A DNA stretch of 26,310 bases, from the NCBI GenBank assembly GCA_031264395.1, contig JAISEB010000169.1:1-26310 (forward strand). Reading direction: 5' to 3'. Within the stretch, counting starts at the first letter, position 1. Every line of letters starts with the position of its first letter. Positions 13,099 to 20,904 of the stretch are shown here, in pieces. The position numbers were made by a program, and so were the translations under genes. Source of the stretch: Treponema sp. GTDB lineage: Bacteria > Spirochaetota > Spirochaetia > Treponematales > Breznakiellaceae. The notes under the pieces are model-generated. The model saw only the letters and a program-made list of their open reading frames with translations, did not search any database and was not told the origin of the DNA.

Positions 13099-14173
13099 CC
13101 GGGGGCTTCTGGATCTGATAATCTGCCGTATTCCCGGTCTTTCCGTGCGGGAACGGGTGACGCTCTGTACAAAATTTGAAAAAGAGGATGAAATAGCCAT
13201 ACTTTTTAGGGAAGACATAGAAAAAATACTGGGCCGGCCCGTTTCGCGCCGTCCCTGGACCATGGACGCCGTCCGCCGGGAGGCCGAAAAAGACGCCGCG
13301 GCGGCCCGTATCCGGGGCATGGCCTGGGTGTCCTGTGTTTCCCCCGGCTATCCGCCCCTTGTGCGGGAGATCTACGATCCCCCCGCGGTGCTTTTTTACC
13401 GGGGAAAACTCCCCGATGCCGGGCGGCCCGCCGTCGCGGTTGTGGGAACCCGGCGTCCCGGCCCCGGCGCGGCGGCCGCGGCTTTCGACATGGCGCGCTA
13501 TCTTGGAAGACGGGGCATACCTGTTGTTTCCGGGCTCGCGCTGGGAATAGACGCCATGGCCCACCGGGGAAACCTTGAAGGGGGCGTCCCCGGCGCGGCG
13601 GTCCTCGGTTCCGGGGTTGACGAGATCTACCCCGCCTCAAACCGGCCGCTGGCCCGGCGCATTCTGGAAGCGGGAGGCGCCCTTATAAGCGAGTATCCGC
13701 CGGGAACCCCGCCGAGACCTTGGCGCTTTCCGGCGAGGAACCGCATCATCTCCGCGCTGGCCCGCGGAACGGTAATAGTCCAGGCGCCGGAAAAATCCGG
13801 GGCCCTTCTTACCGCCGCGTTTGCCCTGGAGCAGGGGCGCGATCTGTGGGTGGCGGCCGCCGGGCTGGATTCGGCCGGCACGGTGAAACTTGCCGCCGAC
13901 GGGGCGGGGGTTCTGCGTTCCGCCCGTTCCATACTTCGCGAATGGAACATGGACGGCGGCGCGGAAAGCGATGACGGCGCGGCAAGCGACGGCAGCGCGG
14001 CAAGCGACGGCAGCGCGGCAAGCGAAGGCGGCGCGGCAAGCGACGGCAGCGCGGCAAGCGAAGGCGGCATGGCGGAGCGTGGGGCGGACGGCGCGCGGGG
14101 GGAATTTCCGGGCGGGAAGGATCTTGCCTTTTCCCTGGCCCGTGCGCTTGATATTGAAGTTGAAGGAACATAA
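13091..14173 (+). CDS. dprA: DprA (Smf), DNA-processing protein with repeat-expanded C-terminus
   Basis: DprA binds incoming single-stranded DNA and loads RecA. The 360-residue protein has an N-terminal helical domain (1-75) and the extended Rossmann fold (about 85-285). Motifs there are VVGTRRPGPG (118-127), VSGLALGIDAMAHRG (146-160), GSGVDEIYP (173-181) and FPARNRIIS (213-221). After residue 290 comes a low-complexity run of six hexapeptides (294-329) of the type DGSAAS, then about 30 residues ending EVEGT. The winged-helix (DML1-like) domain often found at the C-terminus is not evident. ATG 13091 overlaps the TPR gene stop and has GGGAAG upstream. An upstream in-frame ATG at 13073 would only add TPR-gene sequence. 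topA follows after three bases. Confidence 0.9.
   Translation: MTSRGLLDLIICRIPGLSVRERVTLCTKFEKEDEIAILFREDIEKILGRPVSRRPWTMDAVRREAEKDAAAARIRGMAWVSCVSPGYPPLVREIYDPPAVLFYRGKLPDAGRPAVAVVGTRRPGPGAAAAAFDMARYLGRRGIPVVSGLALGIDAMAHRGNLEGGVPGAAVLGSGVDEIYPASNRPLARRILEAGGALISEYPPGTPPRPWRFPARNRIISALARGTVIVQAPEKSGALLTAAFALEQGRDLWVAAAGLDSAGTVKLAADGAGVLRSARSILREWNMDGGAESDDGAASDGSAASDGSAASEGGAASDGSAASEGGMAERGADGARGEFPGGKDLAFSLARALDIEVEGT
13970..14077 (+). repeat. Six 18-bp tandem repeats inside dprA
   Basis: Six consecutive 18-bp units, the typical one being GACGGCAGCGCGGCAAGC, encode (D/E)-(G/D)-(S/G)-A-A-S hexapeptides. Units 2, 3 and 5 are identical; the others differ by a few bases. The unit length is a multiple of three, so gain or loss of copies keeps the frame. 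This is typical of slippage-prone variable-number repeats. Confidence 0.9.
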
Positions 14174-14176
14174 GGT

Positions 14177-16375
14177 ATGGCAGCGGTAAAGGAAAAAAAA
14201 ACTCCGGCCAAAAAGGCCGCGAAGACCAAAAACTCCAAAAAAGACAGGCCCATGCGTGTCCTTGTCATAGTGGAATCACCGGCCAAGGCGAAAACCATAG
14301 AAAAATATCTGGGGCCCGGTTACAGCGTCAAGGCGTCCATGGGTCATCTTATCGATCTTCCCAAGTCGCGGCTTGCCATTGATACCGAACACAACTTTGA
14401 GCCCGAATATATCACGGTGCGGGGGCGGGCCAAACTCCTTAAGGAGCTGCAGGGCGACGCCAAAAAATCCGACACCGTGCTTCTGGCGAGCGATAACGAC
14501 AGGGAAGGGGAGGCCATTGCATGGCACCTCAGAAACGCCATCAGCGCGAAAAACGGCAAAGTCCCCATACAGCGCATCAGCTTTAACGAAATAACGCCGC
14601 AGGCAATAAAAGAGGCCGTGGACAATCCCGGCGGCATAGACGAGGCGAAAGTAAACGCCCAGAAGGCCCGCCGCGTACTGGACCGCCTTGTCGGCTACAA
14701 CCTTTCACCCCTTTTATGGAAAAAGGTAAAGAACGGCCTTTCGGCCGGGCGGGTTCAGTCGGTGGCGCTGCGGCTCATCTGCGAGCGGGAAAAAGAAGTG
14801 GAATCCTTTATCCCCGTTGAATACTGGACGCTTGACGCCGACTTCAAGGTGGGCGGGCATTCCTTTACCGCGCAGCTTGTGAGCTGGCGGGGAAGCAAGC
14901 CTGAACTTGGGCATGAAGACGAAGTAAAGGCGATCATCGAAAAAATAAGGAACGCCGAATGTGTTGTTTCCGACGTGAGGATAACCGACAAAACCGTAAG
15001 GCCCCGGCCTCCCTTTACCACGTCGCAGCTTCAGCAGACCGCGGCGAACCGGCTTTCCTTTACCTCAAGAAAAACCATGCAGGTGGCCCAGCAGCTTTAC
15101 GAAGGAGTAAACATCGGCAGTTCCCGCGTCGGCCTCATTACCTACATGCGCACCGACTCGGTCCGTATCTCCTCGGCCGCGCTGGAGGAGGCGCGCGAGT
15201 GGATAGGAAAACAGTTCCCCAAAGATCTGCCCGAAAAGCCTGTCGAGTACACCGTTGGAAAGAAGGCCCAGGACGCCCATGAGGCGATACGGCCTACCTA
15301 CATAAGCTATACCCCCGATTCCGTCAAGGAGTATCTTACCCGCGATCAGCTGCGGCTCTACACGATCATCTGGGAGCGTTTTACCGCGAGCCAGATGAAC
15401 GGCGCGAAGACCAGAACCGAAAGCATAGACATTGCCGCGGGAAAGGACGATCCCGAAGGCGGGGGAATCTTCCGCGTTTCGGGAACGAAGATCGTCGAAA
15501 AAGGCTTTTACAGGGTGGTAAAGCTCCTTGCTTCCCGCGAGGAAAAGGGAACCGCCTATCCGCCGCTCAAGACGGGCGACAAGGTGAAGATAGACATGTT
15601 CCACCCCGAACAGCATTTTACGCAGGGGCTTCCCCGGTACACGGACGCTTCCATCGTCAAGATCCTTGAGGAAAAAGGCATAGGAAGGCCTTCAACCTAC
15701 GCTCCCATTATTTCGGTGCTGCTTGACCGCTACTACGTGACGCGTTCAAACAAACAGCTTGCCCCTACCCTGCTGGGAAGAATGATAAACGATCTGCTTG
15801 TGGATTCTTTTCCCCATGTAGTGGACTCGGCCTTTACCGCCTCCATGGAAAACAAACTTGACGAGGTTGAAGAAAACCAGATCCGCTGGCCCGACATGAT
15901 ACGGGAATTCTGGACGCCCTTCAAAGACAGGGTTGATGAAGTGGGAAAGACCCTTGAGTCGTTCAAGGGAACGCTCGATGAACCCACCGATTATGTATGC
16001 GAAAAATGCGGCAAGCCCATGGTAAAGAAACTGGGCCGCTTCGGCTTCTTCCTTGCCTGTTCGGGGTTTCCCGACTGCCGCAACACCAGATCCATTCCCC
16101 TTGCCGTATGCCCTAAATGCGGCGGCGACATTGTGGCGCGGAAGACCAGGGGCCGGGGCAAGGAATTTTACGGCTGTACCAATTATCCCGAATGCGATTT
16201 TATCAGCCACTACAAACCCGTCAACCAGAACTGTCCCAAATGCGGCTGTTTCATGGTGGAAAAATACGACAGGAAGAACGGCGTCCACAAGGCGTGCATC
16301 AACGCGGACTGCGATTACCTGCACAGCGCCGGTGAAGACGAGGCTCCGGCAAAGGACGGCGGCAATGAGGAATGA
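14177..16375 (+). CDS. topA: DNA topoisomerase I (type IA) with three C-terminal zinc ribbons
   Basis: TopA relaxes negative supercoils by cutting one strand. The 732-residue enzyme starts with a Lys/Ala-rich tail (1-25). The Toprim domain follows, with Glu33 in IVESPAKAKTIEKYLG and the metal-binding D-x-D-x-E at 106-110 (SDNDREGEA). The nucleophile is Tyr323 in GLITYMRTDS. The C-terminus has three four-cysteine zinc ribbons, beginning CEKCGKP, CPKCGGD and CPKCGCF, each with a matching second Cys pair. ATG 14177 lies three bases after the dprA stop, with AAGG just upstream. Its last codons overlap the longer possible start of xerD. Placement between dprA and xerD in one transcript suits a chromosome-maintenance block. 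Confidence 0.96.
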   Translation: MAAVKEKKTPAKKAAKTKNSKKDRPMRVLVIVESPAKAKTIEKYLGPGYSVKASMGHLIDLPKSRLAIDTEHNFEPEYITVRGRAKLLKELQGDAKKSDTVLLASDNDREGEAIAWHLRNAISAKNGKVPIQRISFNEITPQAIKEAVDNPGGIDEAKVNAQKARRVLDRLVGYNLSPLLWKKVKNGLSAGRVQSVALRLICEREKEVESFIPVEYWTLDADFKVGGHSFTAQLVSWRGSKPELGHEDEVKAIIEKIRNAECVVSDVRITDKTVRPRPPFTTSQLQQTAANRLSFTSRKTMQVAQQLYEGVNIGSSRVGLITYMRTDSVRISSAALEEAREWIGKQFPKDLPEKPVEYTVGKKAQDAHEAIRPTYISYTPDSVKEYLTRDQLRLYTIIWERFTASQMNGAKTRTESIDIAAGKDDPEGGGIFRVSGTKIVEKGFYRVVKLLASREEKGTAYPPLKTGDKVKIDMFHPEQHFTQGLPRYTDASIVKILEEKGIGRPSTYAPIISVLLDRYYVTRSNKQLAPTLLGRMINDLLVDSFPHVVDSAFTASMENKLDEVEENQIRWPDMIREFWTPFKDRVDEVGKTLESFKGTLDEPTDYVCEKCGKPMVKKLGRFGFFLACSGFPDCRNTRSIPLAVCPKCGGDIVARKTRGRGKEFYGCTNYPECDFISHYKPVNQNCPKCGCFMVEKYDRKNGVHKACINADCDYLHSAGEDEAPAKDGGNEE

Positions 16376-16379
16376 GGTC

Positions 16380-17264
16380 ATGGAAGAATACCTCAGTTAT
16401 CTCCGCTCCGTGCGGGGAGTGTCCCCAAGGACCCTCGACGCCTACGGGAAGGATCTTTCCCGTTTCGCCGCTTACTGTTCCGGCCTTTCCCTTGCCCCCG
16501 AGGACGCCTGCGCCCACGACGTGCGCCGTTTTATCGCGGCTCTGGGCGCAGAGGGGACGGCCTCTGTCAGCATGAACCGGGCGCTTTCTTCCATCCGGGG
16601 CTTTTACCGCTGGCTGGTCCGTTTCGGCCGCCGGAAGGACGACCCTTCGGGAAACCTCCGCAACTTCAAAATACAGCGGAACCTTCCGGCCTTTCTGGGC
16701 GAAGGGGAAATGGCCGCCTTCGCGGAGCTTCCCGATACGGCGGGCATACTCTGGCCGGCGCGGGACAAGGCGGTGATCCTCACCATGTACTCGGCGGGGC
16801 TGCGCATATCGGAGCTTGTGTCCCTTTCGCTAAAAAAAGTCGACGCGGATCTGGGCGGGGCCCGTGTCATAGGAAAAGGGGACAAGGAACGCCGCGTGTT
16901 TTTTTCGGACGAATGCAGGGAAGCCCTTGCCTGTTACCTCCCCGCCCGCGCCGCGCGCGTAAAGGCGGGGGGAAGCGCGGGAGCGACGGACAGGCTCTTC
17001 GTCAACCGCAGGGGAGGGGGCATATCGGTTCCCGGCGTGCGCTGGATCATCGCGCGTTACGCCGAGCGTTCCGCCCTGGGGAAGAATATACATCCCCACA
17101 GTCTCAGGCACACGTTTGCGACGCACCTTATCAATTCGGGCTGCGACGTGCGGGTGATACAGGAACTTTTGGGACACTCGAGCCTTTCGACGACACAGCG
17201 GTACACCCATGTGAACATTGAACACCTCAAAAAGGTGTATAAAAAAGCCCATGGCATCAGGTAG
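16380..17264 (+). CDS. xerD: Tyrosine recombinase, XerD-type
   Basis: A 294-residue tyrosine recombinase that would partner the XerC-type protein at dif. All catalytic residues are present: Arg142 (AGLRISE), Lys166 (GKGDKER), His240 and Arg243 (HSLRHTFATH), His266 (LGHSSLSTT) and Tyr275 (TTQRYTHV). Start choice: ATG 16380 has GAGG (16367-16370) nine bases upstream and gives the compact family start MEEYLSYLRSVRGVS. ATG 16365, with AAGGA upstream, would add five residues and overlap topA by 11 bases. The C-terminal helix (HLKKVYKKAHGIR) resembles the XerD tail that contacts the partner subunit. FtsK normally activates XerD; no ftsK is in this window. Confidence 0.87.
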   Translation: MEEYLSYLRSVRGVSPRTLDAYGKDLSRFAAYCSGLSLAPEDACAHDVRRFIAALGAEGTASVSMNRALSSIRGFYRWLVRFGRRKDDPSGNLRNFKIQRNLPAFLGEGEMAAFAELPDTAGILWPARDKAVILTMYSAGLRISELVSLSLKKVDADLGGARVIGKGDKERRVFFSDECREALACYLPARAARVKAGGSAGATDRLFVNRRGGGISVPGVRWIIARYAERSALGKNIHPHSLRHTFATHLINSGCDVRVIQELLGHSSLSTTQRYTHVNIEHLKKVYKKAHGIR

Positions 17265-17273
17265 GAGGAAAGC

Positions 17274-17840
17274 GTGAAGGACAGCGTGACAATTCGCTCG
17301 ACGACCGTACTGGCGGTAAGAAGGGGCGGGAAGGTGGCCATGGCCGGAGACGGGCAGGTGACCATGGGAGAGGCGAAAATGAAGAACAACGCCCGCAAGG
17401 TGCGCCGCCTCATGGAAGGAAAAGTTCTCTGCGGTTTCGCCGGGGCAACGGCGGACGCTTTTACCCTTTTTGATCGTTTCGAGGGAAAACTCAAGGAATA
17501 TTCGGGGGATCTTCTCCGGGCGTCGGTGGAGCTTTCCAAAGACTGGCGTACCGACCGTGTCCTGCGCCGGCTTGAGGCCCTGCTTCTTGTCGCCGATTCG
17601 GGCAAGACCCTGCTCATTTCGGGAACCGGGGATGTCATAGAACCCGAAGGAGACGCCCTTGCGATAGGTTCGGGGGGAAATTACGCCTACGCCGCGGCTC
17701 TGGCCTATCTGGAAGGAAGCGATTTTTCCGCCGCGGAAATAGCCGAAAAGAGCCTTAGAATCGCCGGAAACATCTGTATTTATACTAACGGGCATATCAC
17801 CGTGGAAGAACTTGGTTCTTCAGAGGAACAGAATAGATGA
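17274..17840 (+). CDS. hslV: HslV (ClpQ), proteasome-like protease subunit
   Basis: HslV forms the double-hexamer peptidase core of the HslUV protease. The 188-residue protein is close to E. coli HslV throughout: TTVLAVRRGGKVAMAGDGQV, KNNARKVRRL, GFAGATADAFTLFDRFEGKL, ELSKDWRTDR, AIGSGGNYA and AGNICIYTN. The catalytic Thr is residue 10 (S-T-T-V), so nine residues must be removed to expose it, somewhat longer than the single Met in E. coli. The start is GTG 17274 with a perfect AGGAGG (17263-17268) that overlaps the xerD stop. Its last four bases overlap hslU (ATGA), consistent with equal synthesis of both subunits. Confidence 0.96.
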   Translation: MKDSVTIRSTTVLAVRRGGKVAMAGDGQVTMGEAKMKNNARKVRRLMEGKVLCGFAGATADAFTLFDRFEGKLKEYSGDLLRASVELSKDWRTDRVLRRLEALLLVADSGKTLLISGTGDVIEPEGDALAIGSGGNYAYAAALAYLEGSDFSAAEIAEKSLRIAGNICIYTNGHITVEELGSSEEQNR

Positions 17841-19399
17841 GTGAAGCAAAAGACGACAATAAAAATCTTGACCGCCTTACCCCGAGGGAGATTGTGGCCG
17901 AACTGGACAAGTACATCGTGGGCCAGAAAAAAGCGAAACGGGCCGTCGCCGTCGCCCTCCGCAACCGGACGCGGCGGCTCAAGCTGGACCCGGAGATACG
18001 GGAAGACATAGCCCCAAAGAACATACTCATGATAGGGCCTACAGGCGTTGGAAAGACCGAAATAGCCCGGCGGCTTGCCAGGCTGGCAAATTCCCCTTTC
18101 ATCAAAGTCGAGGCTACCAAGTACACCGAAGTAGGCTATGTGGGGCGCGACGTTGAATCCATGGTCCGCGATCTTATGGCCGCCGGTATTCAGATGGTAA
18201 AGCAGGAGATGCAGGAAACGGTTACTTCCGAGGCGGAAAAAAGGGCCGAGGAAGCCCTGCTGGATCTGCTGCTTCCCGGGCCGGGAAAAAAGCGGAAGGA
18301 AGCCAGAACCGGAAAGCCCGTCGTAAGACCCATGGGGACTTTTTCCATCAACCCCGAGTCCGGCGAAGGCGGGGCGGGGCTCATAGGAACGGCCATTCAG
18401 GTGGGGATACCGGCCTTTTTCAAGTCAACTCCGGACTCCCCGTCCGGCGCGGGGGAAGAGGCGGATCAGGCCGAGGGAGCCGGGGAAACGGCCGGCGGGG
18501 CAAACGCGGCGGGTGAAAAATCGGCGACAAGGGAGAAAATCAGGGCCATGCTCCGCGAGGGAAAACTCGAGGATAAAACCGTGGAACTCATGGTAAACCA
18601 GAGCCCCCAGTTCCCTTCCTTCGAGATGCTCGGCGGGGGCATGGAGGAAATAGAGTCGAGCCTTTCGGGCATAGCCGGTTTCTTTGGCGGGAACAAGAAA
18701 AAGAAAGTAGTCACCGTAGCCAGGGCCAGGGAGATCCTCAGGGCGGAAGAGGCGGAAAAACTCATAGACAGGGATCTGGTAAGCGACGAGGCCCGCCAGC
18801 GGGTTGAGCAGAAGGGGATCATTTTTATTGATGAAATCGACAAAATCGCCGTCCGGGGCGACAGGGGAGGCGGTCCCGATGTTTCCAGGGAAGGGGTTCA
18901 GCGGGACATTCTGCCCATAGTCGAAGGGGCGACGGTGAACACCAAGTGGGGCCCCGTGAACACCGATCACGTTCTCTTTATCGCCGCCGGCGCTTTTAAT
19001 GTCAGCAAGCCTTCGGATCTTATTCCGGAACTGCAGGGCCGTTTTCCCCTCCGCGTGGAGCTGGATTCCCTTGGAAAGGACGAGTTTCTCCGCATCCTTA
19101 CGGAGCCCAAAAACGCCCTTATCAAGCAGTACACGGGGCTCCTTGCCACCGAGAATGTCGAAATATCGTTTACCCCCGGCGCGGTGGAACGGCTCGCCGT
19201 GCTTGCCGCCGACGTCAATTCGCGGCTTGAAAACATAGGCGCACGGCGCCTTCATACCATCATGGAAGCCCTGCTGGAGGAGCTTTCCTTCGAGGCGCCC
19301 GACATTGCCCCCGCCGCCGTTTCCGTTACGGTGGACTATGTGAACGAAAAACTTTCCGGCATTGTTACCGACCAGGATCTGGGGAGGTACATTTTGTAG
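17837..19399 (+). CDS. hslU: HslU (ClpY), AAA+ unfoldase with enlarged I domain
   Basis: HslU unfolds substrates and feeds them to HslV. The 520-residue protein begins LTPREIVAELDKYIVGQKKA, has Walker A GPTGVGKT (67-74), the pore loop in EVGYVGRDVES, Walker B IIFIDEIDKIA (about 328-338), and ends in RYIL, the tail that inserts into HslV. It is some 75 residues longer than E. coli HslU. Much of the excess is in the I domain, where a Gly/Ala/Glu-rich low-complexity run (about residues 205-232) precedes the helical segment REKIRAMLREGKLEDKTVEL. The start overlaps the hslV stop. A spacer of about 100 bases then separates it from flgB. Confidence 0.96.
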   Translation: MSEAKDDNKNLDRLTPREIVAELDKYIVGQKKAKRAVAVALRNRTRRLKLDPEIREDIAPKNILMIGPTGVGKTEIARRLARLANSPFIKVEATKYTEVGYVGRDVESMVRDLMAAGIQMVKQEMQETVTSEAEKRAEEALLDLLLPGPGKKRKEARTGKPVVRPMGTFSINPESGEGGAGLIGTAIQVGIPAFFKSTPDSPSGAGEEADQAEGAGETAGGANAAGEKSATREKIRAMLREGKLEDKTVELMVNQSPQFPSFEMLGGGMEEIESSLSGIAGFFGGNKKKKVVTVARAREILRAEEAEKLIDRDLVSDEARQRVEQKGIIFIDEIDKIAVRGDRGGGPDVSREGVQRDILPIVEGATVNTKWGPVNTDHVLFIAAGAFNVSKPSDLIPELQGRFPLRVELDSLGKDEFLRILTEPKNALIKQYTGLLATENVEISFTPGAVERLAVLAADVNSRLENIGARRLHTIMEALLEELSFEAPDIAPAAVSVTVDYVNEKLSGIVTDQDLGRYIL

Positions 19400-19416
19400 G
19401 CCGCGGGAAAAAGAAA

Positions 19417-19484
19417 GAGGCTGCGCCAATTAGCGTCAAGTTATCAGGCGTTGCCCTAATTCTCCGCCTCGTATATGCCGAAAA
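19417..19484 (+). promoter_or_regulatory. hslU-flgB spacer: stem-loop and weak sigma-28-like motif
   Basis: The spacer (19400-19500) contains paired arms GAGGC/GCCTC (19417-19421/19466-19470) and AATTAG/CTAATT (19428-19433/19456-19461) around a 22-base loop. There is no T-run after it, so a classical terminator is unlikely. GCCGAAAA (19477-19484) matches the sigma-28 -10 consensus GCCGATAA at seven of eight bases, with TAAT (19457-19460) 16 bases upstream as a weak -35. The start would fall only about ten bases before flgB, just at its ribosome binding site. A promoter here is plausible but not secure. Confidence 0.3.
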
Positions 19485-19500
19485 TAGAGTGGGAGGCTCT

Positions 19501-19920
19501 ATGATATCGAATACGTTTTCAAAAACCGTCGATCTGCTTCACCGGGCCATGGACGCCAATCAGGTCCGCTACAACGTGATCGCCCATAATATCTCCAACG
19601 CCGGTACGCCCAATTTCAAGCGGCAGGTGGTAAATTATGAAAGCGAACTCAAGCGGGCCCTTGAAACAGAACAAAAGCGGCCCGTTCTTGAGCTTACCCT
19701 TACCGATCCCCGGCACATTCCCAACTGGAAGGAAAGGGATTACCGGGAAGTGTCGATACGGCGGGTGCTTGATTATACCAGCGCCTACAACAACAACGGC
19801 AACAACGTGGACCCCGAACAGGAAATGGCCGAACAGCTGCGGACGCAGATGACCTATACCCTGCTTGCGCAGGCGCAGGCCTTTGAATTCAGCCAGATGA
19901 GCCTTGTGCTGCGGGGCTGA
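19501..19920 (+). CDS. flgB: FlgB, flagellar proximal rod protein
   Basis: FlgB is one of the proximal rod proteins, exported by the flagellar type III apparatus and assembled on the MS ring; in spirochaetes the rod lies in the periplasm. The 139-residue protein carries the rod/hook signature HNISNAGTPNFKRQ near its N-terminus, a variable centre, and the Asn-rich NNNGNNVDPEQEMAEQ preceding a C-terminal helix, typical of FlgB. ATG 19501 follows GGGAGG (19491-19496). An in-frame GTG at 19489 would overlap that site and is less likely. It opens the flagellar block, ahead of flgC. Confidence 0.93.
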   Translation: MISNTFSKTVDLLHRAMDANQVRYNVIAHNISNAGTPNFKRQVVNYESELKRALETEQKRPVLELTLTDPRHIPNWKERDYREVSIRRVLDYTSAYNNNGNNVDPEQEMAEQLRTQMTYTLLAQAQAFEFSQMSLVLRG

Positions 19921-19966
19921 TGATCCCGGGCCTATGGGCGGATTTTAATGTGAAAGGAGAGCGTGA

Positions 19967-20428
19967 ATGGGAATTTTCAGCGCCATAAGCATAGCGGCCA
20001 CGGGGTTAAGCGCCCAGCGGCTCCGCAACGACGTGATCGCCGACAACCTGGCGAACGCCAACACCACCCGCACCCAGGAAGGCGGGCCCTACAAAAGGGG
20101 CCGGGTGATCCTGCGGCCGCGCGTGGAAGGCCCCTATTGGCGTTCCCCTTTTCTTCCCGAATCGCTTGACAACGGGACAGGCCGGGGCGTGCGGGTTGTT
20201 GAAGTTCAAAGGGACGATTCGCCGAATCCCCTGCGCTACGATCCGACACATCCTGACGCCATCAAGTCGGGCCCCAGGGCGGGGTATGTGGAACTGCCCA
20301 ATGTTAACATTGTCACCGAAATGGTGGACATGCTTGAGGTACAGCGGGCCTACGAGGCGAACGCCTCGATTATCGAAGGGGCAAAGTCCATGTTTCAGCG
20401 GGCCCTTGACATAGGTTCCGCGCGGTAA
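19967..20428 (+). CDS. flgC: FlgC, flagellar proximal rod protein
   Basis: The 153-residue FlgC begins MGIFSAISIAATGLSAQRLR and continues with DNLANANTTRTQEGGPYKR, the family signature. It ends with ELPNVNIVTEMVDMLEVQRA and a helix typical of rod proteins that pack as a coiled bundle. It joins FlgB and FliE in the proximal rod. AAGGAG lies upstream of ATG 19967. Length is close to the usual FlgC size. The gene sits 46 bases after flgB and 43 bases before fliE, looser spacing than in the division block. Confidence 0.95.
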   Translation: MGIFSAISIAATGLSAQRLRNDVIADNLANANTTRTQEGGPYKRGRVILRPRVEGPYWRSPFLPESLDNGTGRGVRVVEVQRDDSPNPLRYDPTHPDAIKSGPRAGYVELPNVNIVTEMVDMLEVQRAYEANASIIEGAKSMFQRALDIGSAR

Positions 20429-20471
20429 AAAACAATAATGCCGGGGTGCGCTCCGGTTATGGGGAGGGAAA

Positions 20472-20849
20472 ATGAGTGTAGATAGCGTTAACGCCGTTGG
20501 GGGCGGGAATGTGATCATGGCGGTAAGCGATCCCAGGCACATGACTTCCGACGCCGTGGATTTTACCCGCATCGGGCACACGGTAAACGATCTGGCGAAA
20601 GTTACCGGAGCGGATTCGGTGACCCGTTCGGGGACCTTTGAAAAGGCCATGCTCCAGGCGCTGGATCAGGTTTCAGGGTACCAGCAGTTCGCGTCGAGCC
20701 TTGAACAGCAGGCGATCACCGATCCGGGGTCGGTAGATCCCCACGACATAACAATCGCCCAGTACATGGCTCGCCTTTCGCTTGACATGACCCGGAATGT
20801 GCTTAACCGCATCGTTCAGGGCTGGAGGGATCTAATCAACACCAGATAA
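20472..20849 (+). CDS. fliE: FliE, MS ring-rod junction protein
   Basis: FliE connects the FliF MS ring to the FlgB/FlgC rod and is an early export substrate. The 125-residue protein has a variable N-terminus and the conserved C-terminal half: TFEKAMLQALDQVSGYQQ, then HDITIAQYMARLSLDMT, ending RIVQGWRDLINTR. Asp-Pro-rich residues in the middle (TDPGSVDPHDI) match the family turn before the final helices. GGGGAGGG lies just ahead of ATG 20472. Its position between flgC and fliF is the expected one. Confidence 0.93.
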   Translation: MSVDSVNAVGGGNVIMAVSDPRHMTSDAVDFTRIGHTVNDLAKVTGADSVTRSGTFEKAMLQALDQVSGYQQFASSLEQQAITDPGSVDPHDITIAQYMARLSLDMTRNVLNRIVQGWRDLINTR

Positions 20850-20904
20850 AAGGAAACGTGACGGGCGGCGGGGAACATGCCGTCCCGTATAATGGGGAGG
20901 GGAT

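Noticed and set aside
13970..14077. Tandem repeats as a CRISPR-like array
   Set aside because: The units are contiguous without spacers and keep the dprA reading frame, so they are coding tandem repeats.
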